This document shows positions 43,964 through 51,407 of a stretch of 64,000 bases of DNA, piece after piece. The DNA comes from Massilia sp. BJB1822 (GTDB lineage Bacteria > Pseudomonadota > Gammaproteobacteria > Burkholderiales > Burkholderiaceae_D): the NCBI RefSeq assembly GCF_013369485.1, contig NZ_JABWEB010000002.1, forward strand, positions 372,001 to 436,000, given 5' to 3'. The notes below the pieces were generated by a model, which saw nothing but the letters and a program-made list of their open reading frames with translations, did no database searches and was not told where the DNA came from. Numbering within the stretch: the stretch's first letter is position 1; every line of letters begins with the position of its first letter. The translations under genes and the position numbers were made by a program.

Positions 43964-44841
43964 GGCACGTTACTCGTGTGAGCGCCGTAGGTTAGCGCAA
44001 CCGATTCATTATCGTCTGTTAGCGTCAGTTGGATGGATATGTAGCCGCTGCCTTGAGTTGCACCAGGATTGGGATCGTATGTCATGGTGCAGGTAGAGAC
44101 ATTGCTGGCTACCAGAAACGGTGCGGCAGCCTGGCCTGCGGGGGTAAGTGGAGCATTGCAATTATTCTGGTTCGCATTGAAGCCGTAACCGGAATAGCGC
44201 AACAGCGTCCCCGTACCGCGCCCATTCGCAAGTCCGGGATTGCAGGCGTACATGACTGGTCCGATTGCCACTGGCACCACCATGAAACGAGCGCCATCAT
44301 AACCCGGCGGAATATTCACTGGTGGCGAGGCCACGGTAATGCGGTGGGTGCCGACAGGTGTTGCGGACACTGGCGGCGCTGCGATCAGCTGAATCTTGCT
44401 GCGAGTCGGGCTGGGTGTGTTATAGATGTCTGCCGCCGTCAAGTTGCCGATTACGATCCAGTCTCCGACCGCAGGCAAAACGGGCGCTTGCGGCATGAAT
44501 ATGTCAAAAGCGGGAACCGGCTCCGAGGCTTGCAGAGGCAGGCTGTTCGCGGTCGTACTGTCGGCGGCGATGCGGAAGCGACCTCCTCCCGATCCAGGAA
44601 CCAGTTCAAAGCAGTTGTTTGCCGGCTGGCGGATGGAGTTGGGTACGGCCAGGCGAATGTCGCGCATCATCAGGCGCATAGCACCATCGGCCTGGTCGCT
44701 GAGCGCGGCGCGCCGGCCTACGGCTAAATAGTTGTTCAGGGCGGGTCGCAAAAAGACCACTAGGCTCGTGGCTAATACGGCGACGATGACCATCACCACA
44801 ATCAGTTCGACCAGCGTAAAGCCTTTATGATGTTTCTTCAT
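43960..44841 (-). CDS. mshO: MshO prepilin-like protein
   Basis: 293 residues beginning MKKHHKG|FTLVELIVVMVIVAVLATSLVVFLRPAL, a canonical class III prepilin signal with Glu5. The large globular domain has ADGAMRLMMRDIRLAVPNSIR, which matches MshO. The start overlaps the mshD stop (ATGA). It is a minor pilin expected at the MSHA tip or priming complex. Confidence 0.88.
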   Translation of the reverse strand: MKKHHKGFTLVELIVVMVIVAVLATSLVVFLRPALNNYLAVGRRAALSDQADGAMRLMMRDIRLAVPNSIRQPANNCFELVPGSGGGRFRIAADSTTANSLPLQASEPVPAFDIFMPQAPVLPAVGDWIVIGNLTAADIYNTPSPTRSKIQLIAAPPVSATPVGTHRITVASPPVNIPPGYDGARFMVVPVAIGPVMYACNPGLANGRGTGTLLRYSGYGFNANQNNCNAPLTPAGQAAAPFLVASNVSTCTMTYDPNPGATQGSGYISIQLTLTDDNESVALTYGAHTSNVP

Positions 44842-45326
44842 GGCGAAGCAAGCTGGAAAGCGCCGAAATTGGTGCGCCAGCCTCGGAGATTAAAGATGTG
44901 GGTGCCATTGCTGACCTGTACATTGATTTCCAATGCGTTTGCCGGCGCGGCTGCGATAAACATGGGTGAACCCACGGCTACCTGAATTACTGTTACCTGG
45001 ACTGTGTAACCGGCCAGTCCCGCAATGGTGTTGCCATTCACATCGACTACTGGGCAGTTATAGCCGTTATAGTCTTGCAGATCGTTGTAGGTATCGCGCG
45101 CGCAGTTGGCGGGTAGGTCATTAGACTGAGCTGCGAAAGGCATTCTCTGGATTTCCTCCATCATGCCTTCGGCAATTGCAGTTACCTGTTTGATCACCAT
45201 AGGATCGGTGCTCGTGGTACTGGCGTTCGAAAACGCCGTGAGTACGCCAGCCAGGCTTACGCCGATGATGACCATGGCTACCACCAGTTCTACCAGCGTC
45301 ATTCCCCGGGTGCGCCTAGTCCACAT
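44838..45326 (-). CDS. mshD: MshD minor prepilin
   Basis: 162 residues from MWTRRTRGMTLVELVVAM; an upstream ATG at 45344 is also in frame. Class III signal RTRG|MTLVELVVAMVIIGVSLAGVLTAF with Glu5. TSTDPMVIKQVTAIAEGMMEEIQ is typical of MshD. It overlaps mshC by 11 bases with the chosen start, with GGGAG nine bases upstream. Confidence 0.85.
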   Translation of the reverse strand: MWTRRTRGMTLVELVVAMVIIGVSLAGVLTAFSNASTTSTDPMVIKQVTAIAEGMMEEIQRMPFAAQSNDLPANCARDTYNDLQDYNGYNCPVVDVNGNTIAGLAGYTVQVTVIQVAVGSPMFIAAAPANALEINVQVSNGTHIFNLRGWRTNFGAFQLASP

Positions 45327-45816
45327 GGCCGGTGACTCCCACAATATTGATTACGGGTTCGTTTTGATTAGCGGCGGTAACGACTATCGTCTGGTTTGCC
45401 AGCGTGGCGCCGGTGCAGTCGGTGGTGATTTCGCCATTGGGTTGGAAGTGCAGGGCGAGAGGCGGTGGAAGCGTGGTATAGCTTGCAGTAGCGCTGGTGC
45501 TCGAATAGCTGCTGTTGTCTGGCGGCGGCAAGGGGGCGCCGAGGCAAGCACCAGCGGCGTCGGTGGCGGCTGGATTGGTGGTGGCGATTTGTAGGATGAG
45601 GGAGTTGTTGTTGAGCGTAGCCCAGACCACGCGCCGGTGGCTAACTGCAGTTTTCTGCGCATAGCGTAGGGCGGTCAAAATATCGGCGCGGAAAGCTGAC
45701 CCTGCCATGCCGGGATCGCTCAGCATGCGTGGGACCATGATGGCCGACAGTATTCCCAGCAGTACCATCACCGTGACCAATTCCACCATTGTGTAGCCTT
45801 GTGCTGAGGTCTTCAA
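45316..45816 (-). CDS. mshC: MshC minor prepilin
   Basis: 166 residues, starting MKTSAQG|YTMVELVTVMVLLGILSAIMVPRML, a class III signal with Glu5. Then FRADILTALRYAQKTAVSHRRVVWATL, the pattern of GspH/MshC-like minor pilins. The ATG overlaps the mshQ stop (45813-45816). Confidence 0.87.
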   Translation of the reverse strand: MKTSAQGYTMVELVTVMVLLGILSAIMVPRMLSDPGMAGSAFRADILTALRYAQKTAVSHRRVVWATLNNNSLILQIATTNPAATDAAGACLGAPLPPPDNSSYSSTSATASYTTLPPPLALHFQPNGEITTDCTGATLANQTIVVTAANQNEPVINIVGVTGHVD

Positions 45817-48341
45817 TTGAACACCTCGCGCACAAAAATTGTGGCGCGATTTTCAGGTGCGCTTACGCCGAAGTTGGCACGCGCTGCCGGGTCATTGTCT
45901 GGATTGTCGCCAGAGGAGCAGAAGCCATACCAGGAGCGTAGCCAGGGGGTGCCGCTGCTTTGGCTATCGGGATGGGTGCCAAGGCAGGACCGGTCTTTCG
46001 AATTGCCGCCGGCATTCAGGGCTAGGTTGAGTGCCACATCCAGATACCCTTTGCTGCCGGCGGTCTTGGTCAGCTTTAGCTGATCTTCGCCGTTAATCAA
46101 TGCTAGATCGTTGTTGACTGTACCGCTGAGCGTACCACTCAGAGCGACTGCGGAGCGCAGGATTTTGGTGTATTTGTCCTGGGAGTTCCACGTCCAGTTG
46201 GTGCCATTCCAATACTCCGCACGCACAGTCATTGGTACTACGGCATTCGCTCCGCCAAAGGCGTTGAAAAGGCGCAGGCGGCCGGTACGGATGATGGTGG
46301 GAGACTCTATTCCATCCTTGGAACTTGTGATGCCATCGATCGCGCGCAGCCGCAGATCTTGCGGCGGGGTTTTCATCTTCTTGAAGGTGAAGGTGGTAGT
46401 GATTTCAGCTTCGCCTTGACCCTCATCCTTGCCGTTAATCTTTTTCACAAAGGCCGAACCCTGAATTTTCTTAACGTCCAGCTCACCGATTTGCGCGTCG
46501 ATCTCACTGTCCAGGGGATTGCGATAAGCCTTCAAGACGACTTCGGCGGTGGATGGCGCTTCTAACATATAGTTGTAGGTCGTGGTGGCTGCTGTCTTGT
46601 CGGCGGCATAGGCGCGAGCAATGACCTTGACCTTGGCCATGGGCTGGGCGGAATACCAGAAAGGCCGCGCTTCCGGGCTGTATTGGATATCAAAATGATC
46701 GGGCACAAAGACAGCGTTGCAAGTAGTGCTGCTGTCCGGCCTGATGTTGGATGATAGATACGCCAGTGGTGGCGAGGAGGAGGCTGGATTGGTGTCGAGG
46801 TAGGCCCGGAACTGGCCGACCCCGACCTCACTCCAACTCATATCGCCTGTGCTCGCCTGGCCAGCTTTGAATTTGGAAATAAAGCCCTCAGTGAAAGTGC
46901 CATCGCGGCCAGCGGTGGGACTGCATTTTTTTAACGTGATCCTTACCTGGGGCGGCGGTGTCTCCAGGCCAAAATTGACGGTCGTTTGGCCGTTGGCATT
47001 TTTAGCCGTGACATCCGCCTGGAAGGCGACACCAGCCTTGAACGGCTGATTGCCCTTGGCTGCGATGCCAAAGCTGGCCGGCGCCACGGTAAAACTGGTG
47101 GAGCCGGCCATGAGTGGACTGGTCAGGTTGGCGCTAACGTTTAGGGTGCCGACTTCGTTATAGATTAAGTCGGGAGCGGCAACGCCTTGCGCATCGAAAT
47201 CTAGGCTGACAAGTGTTGCGGATGTGGCTCCACATGCGATATCGGTTTTGGCGATGTTGAGCGGGAGCCTGGAAATATTGGCGGTATCCTGGCCTGGATT
47301 GATATAGCCGCAGCTAAGGCTAATATCCCGCTTGCCACTAAAGCCAGGTACGCACTTGTTGGTGGTGTCATCTTTCTGAACGGCGGCAATCGTCAATTTC
47401 TGCGAGATTCCGGAAAGATGGTCCGGTACGTTGAGCATAAAAGCCGAATCCCTGAAATTGAGGTCACAACTGGCGCTCTTGCCGTTCGAGCAGGTGTAGA
47501 GATCGCTGGATACATAACCGTCAGCCGACAGCTTGACTGTGCCTGCTGTGGTAACCCGCAGTGGAATGCTGCTAGAGCTGCTGTCCTTGGGAATTTCGAA
47601 TTTGATGCTGATGCCGCTATCGGTTTTGAGGTTGCCGCTGACGCCGCTGGTATAGGCGATGCAGGCATCACCGCTGTCGCTATCGGTGCAGGCATAGAGC
47701 GTGATCGTGGCTGGCGTGCAGGTCAGCGCGGTGCCGCTGTGAGCGATTCGGACATGGTGGAGCGTGGGATCGGTCGGTGGCGGTTTGCCGCAGCCGTAGA
47801 AGTTGGTGGAGCCGGCGCGGCAGATGCCAGTGATATAGGTATTCTTGTCCACCTTCAGATGGCCGCCTACGGTGACGTCGCCGTAGTAGATCGAATCCTT
47901 TGCGAAATTGGCGCTACCGCCAACCGTGATATTGCCCCAGAGACGAGCGTTCATCGCGACATCGAGCTGACCGCCTACGGTGAGTGTCATCGTGGCGTTG
48001 AGATTTTTCTTCAGGTCGACATTGCCGCCGACCGTTAAGTCGAAGGGGTAGCTACCATGGTTGTGGTCGTCATTGACCGTAGTTAAATCCTTGTGTGCGG
48101 TGAAATTGCCGGAAACCTGAAGGCGGATCGGCCCATTCAATACCAGCACCGCATCCTTGTCCAGATCGATGTTGCCGCAGTTATAGTCCTGGCCGGAGCC
48201 GGTGCAATTGAACGGGGATTTTTTCAGGTCGGCCGGCAGATTATAGGTGTCGGCCAGGGCTGGCGAAGCGGCCGCGCACAGCAGAAAAGCAAGAGGCACT
48301 GCCGCGAATTTCGGCAACAGGGAAGTGAGGCGCGAGTCCAT
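45813..48341 (-). CDS. mshQ: MshQ, large secreted protein with DUF6701-like region
   Basis: 842 residues with a Sec signal peptide (LLPKFAAVPLAFLLCAAASPALA). Residues ~70-190 contain TVGGNVDL, TVGGQLDV, TVGGSANF and TVGGHLKV, repeated about every 20 residues, a beta-helix/bactofilin-like pattern. The C-terminal half looks like the DUF6701 region of MshQ (VFVPDHFDIQYS ... LRLFNAFGGANAVVPMTVRAEYW). MshQ-like proteins are presumed surface or tip components of MSHA pili; their mechanism is not known. First gene of the minus-strand block. Confidence 0.85.
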   Translation of the reverse strand: MDSRLTSLLPKFAAVPLAFLLCAAASPALADTYNLPADLKKSPFNCTGSGQDYNCGNIDLDKDAVLVLNGPIRLQVSGNFTAHKDLTTVNDDHNHGSYPFDLTVGGNVDLKKNLNATMTLTVGGQLDVAMNARLWGNITVGGSANFAKDSIYYGDVTVGGHLKVDKNTYITGICRAGSTNFYGCGKPPPTDPTLHHVRIAHSGTALTCTPATITLYACTDSDSGDACIAYTSGVSGNLKTDSGISIKFEIPKDSSSSSIPLRVTTAGTVKLSADGYVSSDLYTCSNGKSASCDLNFRDSAFMLNVPDHLSGISQKLTIAAVQKDDTTNKCVPGFSGKRDISLSCGYINPGQDTANISRLPLNIAKTDIACGATSATLVSLDFDAQGVAAPDLIYNEVGTLNVSANLTSPLMAGSTSFTVAPASFGIAAKGNQPFKAGVAFQADVTAKNANGQTTVNFGLETPPPQVRITLKKCSPTAGRDGTFTEGFISKFKAGQASTGDMSWSEVGVGQFRAYLDTNPASSSPPLAYLSSNIRPDSSTTCNAVFVPDHFDIQYSPEARPFWYSAQPMAKVKVIARAYAADKTAATTTYNYMLEAPSTAEVVLKAYRNPLDSEIDAQIGELDVKKIQGSAFVKKINGKDEGQGEAEITTTFTFKKMKTPPQDLRLRAIDGITSSKDGIESPTIIRTGRLRLFNAFGGANAVVPMTVRAEYWNGTNWTWNSQDKYTKILRSAVALSGTLSGTVNNDLALINGEDQLKLTKTAGSKGYLDVALNLALNAGGNSKDRSCLGTHPDSQSSGTPWLRSWYGFCSSGDNPDNDPAARANFGVSAPENRATIFVREVFN

Positions 48342-48537
48342 GCTCCATCAGATCATGCTTGAGAGTAATGTGTCAAGTTTGCTCCGCCGCAGGGTGCTTG
48401 AGTTCGCTGCGAAGAGGGAAATTTTGCGTTTTTTGTACCGGAATTGCAAAATTAGCCTCGGAAATTTTGCAAACTTAAATATAATCAACCCATTAGCGCG
48501 TAGACCTCAGGTAACGCCAACTATTTTGATTGCCGGC
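48342..48537. promoter_or_regulatory. AT-rich divergent region between mshQ and mshI with repeats
   Basis: Transcription leaves both ends: mshQ to the left and mshI to the right. The region holds an 11-base direct repeat GGAAATTTTGC (48417-48427 and 48460-48470). It also holds a perfect 10-base inverted repeat TTGCAAAATT / AATTTTGCAA (48444-48453 and 48463-48472). A TATAAT follows at 48480-48485 on the plus strand, facing mshI. No good -35 is visible for it, so an activator may be needed. Confidence 0.55.
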
Positions 48538-49485
48538 ATGAGATTTTTCTCCAGGGAAACAAAAAAACAAGACTGGCTGACACTCTCCTTCCACGGCGAC
48601 GGGGTGTGCGCGGCCAGCGTGCAGCGCTCGCCGAATGCCAAGCCGAAGGTGCTGGCGGCGGCTTTCCACCCCTGCCAACCCAGCCATTCTCCCGAACTGC
48701 TGGAAAAACTGGGTCGCGAACTGCGCGCCGCGCAGCACCATTGCAGCACCCTGCTGGCCGGCGGCGAATACCAGCTCCTGTCGGTGGAGGCGCCCAACGT
48801 GGCGCAGAACGAGCTGAAAACGGCCGTGCGCTGGCGCTTGAAGGATATGCTGGATTTCCATATCGACGACGCCACCATCGACGTGCTGGATATCCCGGTC
48901 GACAAGAATGCCGCCGCCGGTCGTCCCCATTCGATGTTCGCCGTGGCTGCCCGCAATAGCCTGATTGAGTCGCGCCAAAGCCTGTTCGATGAGGGCGCGA
49001 TTGGCCTGAGCGCGATCGACATCCCGGAAATGGCGCAGCGGAATATCGCCGCCCTGCTGGAGCAGGAGGGACGCGGCCTGGCCGTGCTGTCCTTCGATGA
49101 AGACGGTGGCCTGCTTACTATCAGCGCCGGCGGCGAGCTGTATCTGTCGCGCCGCATCGACGTCAATCTGCAGCAGCTGCTGGACCCGAATCCGAACAGC
49201 CAGCATATCTACTTCGACAAGATCACCCTTGAGCTGCAACGCTCGCTCGACCACTTCGACCGCCAATACCATTTCGTCAGCGTCTCGCGCCTGCTGCTGG
49301 CGCCGACCGGCGCTGCGGGCCTGCATGAATTCCTGGCGCAGAATCTGTACATGCCGGTGGAGGTGCTGAACCTGGCCGATGTCTTCGACCTGGACGCGGC
49401 GCCCGACCTGGCCACGGTGGAGGCGCAGCAGCGCTTCTTCCTGACGCTGGGCGCGGCTTTGCGCGTGGAAGCGGTGGTGTTATGA
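48538..49485 (+). CDS. mshI: MshI, PilM-like cytoplasmic protein
   Basis: 315 residues from MRFFSRETKKQDW. No strong Shine-Dalgarno precedes it. Actin-like fold segments typical of MshI/PilM are visible: AVRWRLKDMLDFHIDDATIDVLDIP, LAVLSFDEDGGLLTISAGGELYLSR, DHFDRQYHFVSVSRLLLAP. It binds the cytoplasmic tail of the PilN-like partner. It overlaps the next gene by 4 bases (ATGA). Confidence 0.85.
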   Translation: MRFFSRETKKQDWLTLSFHGDGVCAASVQRSPNAKPKVLAAAFHPCQPSHSPELLEKLGRELRAAQHHCSTLLAGGEYQLLSVEAPNVAQNELKTAVRWRLKDMLDFHIDDATIDVLDIPVDKNAAAGRPHSMFAVAARNSLIESRQSLFDEGAIGLSAIDIPEMAQRNIAALLEQEGRGLAVLSFDEDGGLLTISAGGELYLSRRIDVNLQQLLDPNPNSQHIYFDKITLELQRSLDHFDRQYHFVSVSRLLLAPTGAAGLHEFLAQNLYMPVEVLNLADVFDLDAAPDLATVEAQQRFFLTLGAALRVEAVVL

Positions 49486-50243
49486 GCCAGCAGATCAATC
49501 TATTCAACCCCATCTTCCTGAAGCAGAAGAAAATCTTCACGGCTGCGCATATGGCGCAGGCGCTGGGGGCGATGGCCCTGGTCCTGGTGGCGCTGGCGGT
49601 CTTCCTGAATTACCGCAGCTCGACGCTGCAAGTGGAGGCGAATGCCGGCAAGGCGCTGTTGGACGCCAGCCATGCGCGCTTGAACAAGGCCAATGCCGAA
49701 TTCGTGCCGCGCCAGAAGAGCAAGCAGCTGGAGGCGGAAATCGCCCAGTTGCAAGCGCAGCTGCAATCCCTGCAGGAAGTAGAGGCGGTGCTGAAACGCG
49801 GCGAGATCGGCAACACCGAAGGTTATGCCGAATACTTCCGCGCTTTTGCGCGCCAGAATGTGCAGGGGCTGTGGCTGACCGGCGTGAATATTGTCGGCGC
49901 GGGGCAGGATATCGCGCTGCAAGGCCGTGCCATGCAGGCAGCCCTGATTCCTGCGTATATCGGGCGGTTGAAGGATGAGAAGTCGATGCGCGGCAAGACC
50001 TTCGGCGCGCTCCAGATTACCCAGCCGTCCGCGCCCGAAGGCGGGTCTGGCGTGTCCGTTGTCCCGCTGGCGCCTGCGGTTAGCGCACCTGTGGCCATGC
50101 CGGGCTTGTCGCAGACGCCGCCGGCGGCGGGCGCGCTGGCGAATGCGCCGGCCGCACCGGCCGTCGCCGCACCAGCGCCGGCCTTGCCGCGCTATGTGCA
50201 ATTCAGCCTGCAATCCCAGAGTGTGGAGGAGGGCAAGAAATGA
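49482..50243 (+). CDS. PilN-like MSHA platform protein (MshI2)
   Basis: 253 residues. N-terminus INLFNPIFLKQKK is close to the PilN 'INLLP' motif that docks on PilM. Next a transmembrane helix (ALGAMALVLVALAVFLNY), a coiled coil (ALLDASHARLNKANAEFVPRQ) and a PilN-type ferredoxin-like domain. A long Ala/Pro tail ends the protein. The start overlaps mshI by four bases and the stop overlaps mshJ (ATGA). Confidence 0.83.
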   Translation: MSQQINLFNPIFLKQKKIFTAAHMAQALGAMALVLVALAVFLNYRSSTLQVEANAGKALLDASHARLNKANAEFVPRQKSKQLEAEIAQLQAQLQSLQEVEAVLKRGEIGNTEGYAEYFRAFARQNVQGLWLTGVNIVGAGQDIALQGRAMQAALIPAYIGRLKDEKSMRGKTFGALQITQPSAPEGGSGVSVVPLAPAVSAPVAMPGLSQTPPAAGALANAPAAPAVAAPAPALPRYVQFSLQSQSVEEGKK

Positions 50244-51022
50244 AGGAACAGTGGATCAAGCTGGCCTCCCGCATCGATGCCTTGAGCTTGCGCGAACGCG
50301 GCATGGTGCTGGCTGCCGCCTTTGCCGCGCTGGTGTTCCTGATGTATCAGCTGGCGCTGGCGCCGCAATACGCCAGGCACAAGGCACTGCGCCTGCAAAT
50401 CGAGCAGCAGCACAAGCAGGCCGGCAATATCGATGCCGAGATCAATGCCAAGGTCGCGGCCTTTGCCGTCGATCCGGATATGGAAAGCCGCAGGCGCATC
50501 GTCGAGCTGCGCCGCAATATCGAAACCGAAAGCGGCGCGCTGCGCGCCGTGCAGCATGGTCTGGTCGCGCCGCAGAAAATGGTGCCGCTGCTGGAGCAGA
50601 TCCTGCGCGCCAATACGCGTTTGCGCCTGCTGTCGCTGAAAACCCTGCCGGTGTCGGGCTTGAGCGAGCCGCTGACATATGCAAAACCAGCGCCTGCCGC
50701 TACGCCGGGTTTCGCCAACGTGACGTCGAAGGAAGACGTGCAGGCCAGCGTGGCGATGGCGGCTCAGCATGCGGCCCAGGGCAGCGCCGCGCCGGCAGCG
50801 GCGGGCCAGGCCAAGCCGCGCGAGCTGCTGTACCGCCATGGCGTCGAACTGGTTTTACAGGGCAGCTATCTGGACATGCTGGCGTATATGGAAGCGCTGG
50901 AACGGCTGCCGCAGCAGCTTTTCTGGGGCAGGGCCGAGCTGCAGGCCGGCAGCTATCCCGAGGCGAAACTGACGCTGACCCTGTACACCCTGAGCCTGGA
51001 CGATAAATGGATGACATTGTGA
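50240..51022 (+). CDS. mshJ: MshJ, PilO-like platform protein
   Basis: 260 residues. Cytoplasmic start (WIKLASRIDALSLRERG), one transmembrane helix (MVLAAAFAALVFLMYQLAL), a coiled coil and a periplasmic PilO-type domain (VELVLQGSYLDMLAYMEALERLPQQLFW). Both ends overlap neighbours. Confidence 0.87.
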   Translation: MKEQWIKLASRIDALSLRERGMVLAAAFAALVFLMYQLALAPQYARHKALRLQIEQQHKQAGNIDAEINAKVAAFAVDPDMESRRRIVELRRNIETESGALRAVQHGLVAPQKMVPLLEQILRANTRLRLLSLKTLPVSGLSEPLTYAKPAPAATPGFANVTSKEDVQASVAMAAQHAAQGSAAPAAAGQAKPRELLYRHGVELVLQGSYLDMLAYMEALERLPQQLFWGRAELQAGSYPEAKLTLTLYTLSLDDKWMTL

Positions 51023-51399
51023 GCGCCCGCAAGAGTAGGATGAAGCCAGGCCGCTCGGCGCTGGCGCTGCTGGCCGCCTTGGCGCTGCCGGCGGCGGCGC
51101 AGGCGCCGCTGAGCGATCCTACCCGCCCGCCGGCCGAAGCCATGCTGCCACTGGGCGCCTTGCCTGTGCCGAGCGGGCCGCATAAGCCGCAACTGCAATC
51201 GGTCCTGGTGGGCAAGGAGGGCATGCAGCGGGCGGTGGCGGTGATCGATGGACAAATCGTGCGGCGCGGCGAAAAGGTCGACGGCGCGGTGCTGGAAAGC
51301 CTGACGGCGACCGAGGCCGTGCTAAGGCGGGGCAATAAGAAAGAGGTTTTACGCGTGTTTCCACTTCCAGCAGCACCCGCGAAGGCGGCAAAGAATTGA
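51019..51399 (+). CDS. mshK: MshK, PilP-like periplasmic protein
   Basis: 126 residues from a GTG whose bases overlap the mshJ stop (GTGA); ATGs at 51007 and 51040 are alternatives. Signal peptide SALALLAALALPAAAQA. The short domain 'LSDPTRPPAEA ... SVLVGKEGMQRAVAVIDGQIVRRGEKV' matches MshK, linking platform and secretin. Confidence 0.85.
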   Translation: MSARKSRMKPGRSALALLAALALPAAAQAPLSDPTRPPAEAMLPLGALPVPSGPHKPQLQSVLVGKEGMQRAVAVIDGQIVRRGEKVDGAVLESLTATEAVLRRGNKKEVLRVFPLPAAPAKAAKN

Positions 51400-51407
51400 G
51401 GCCGGAT

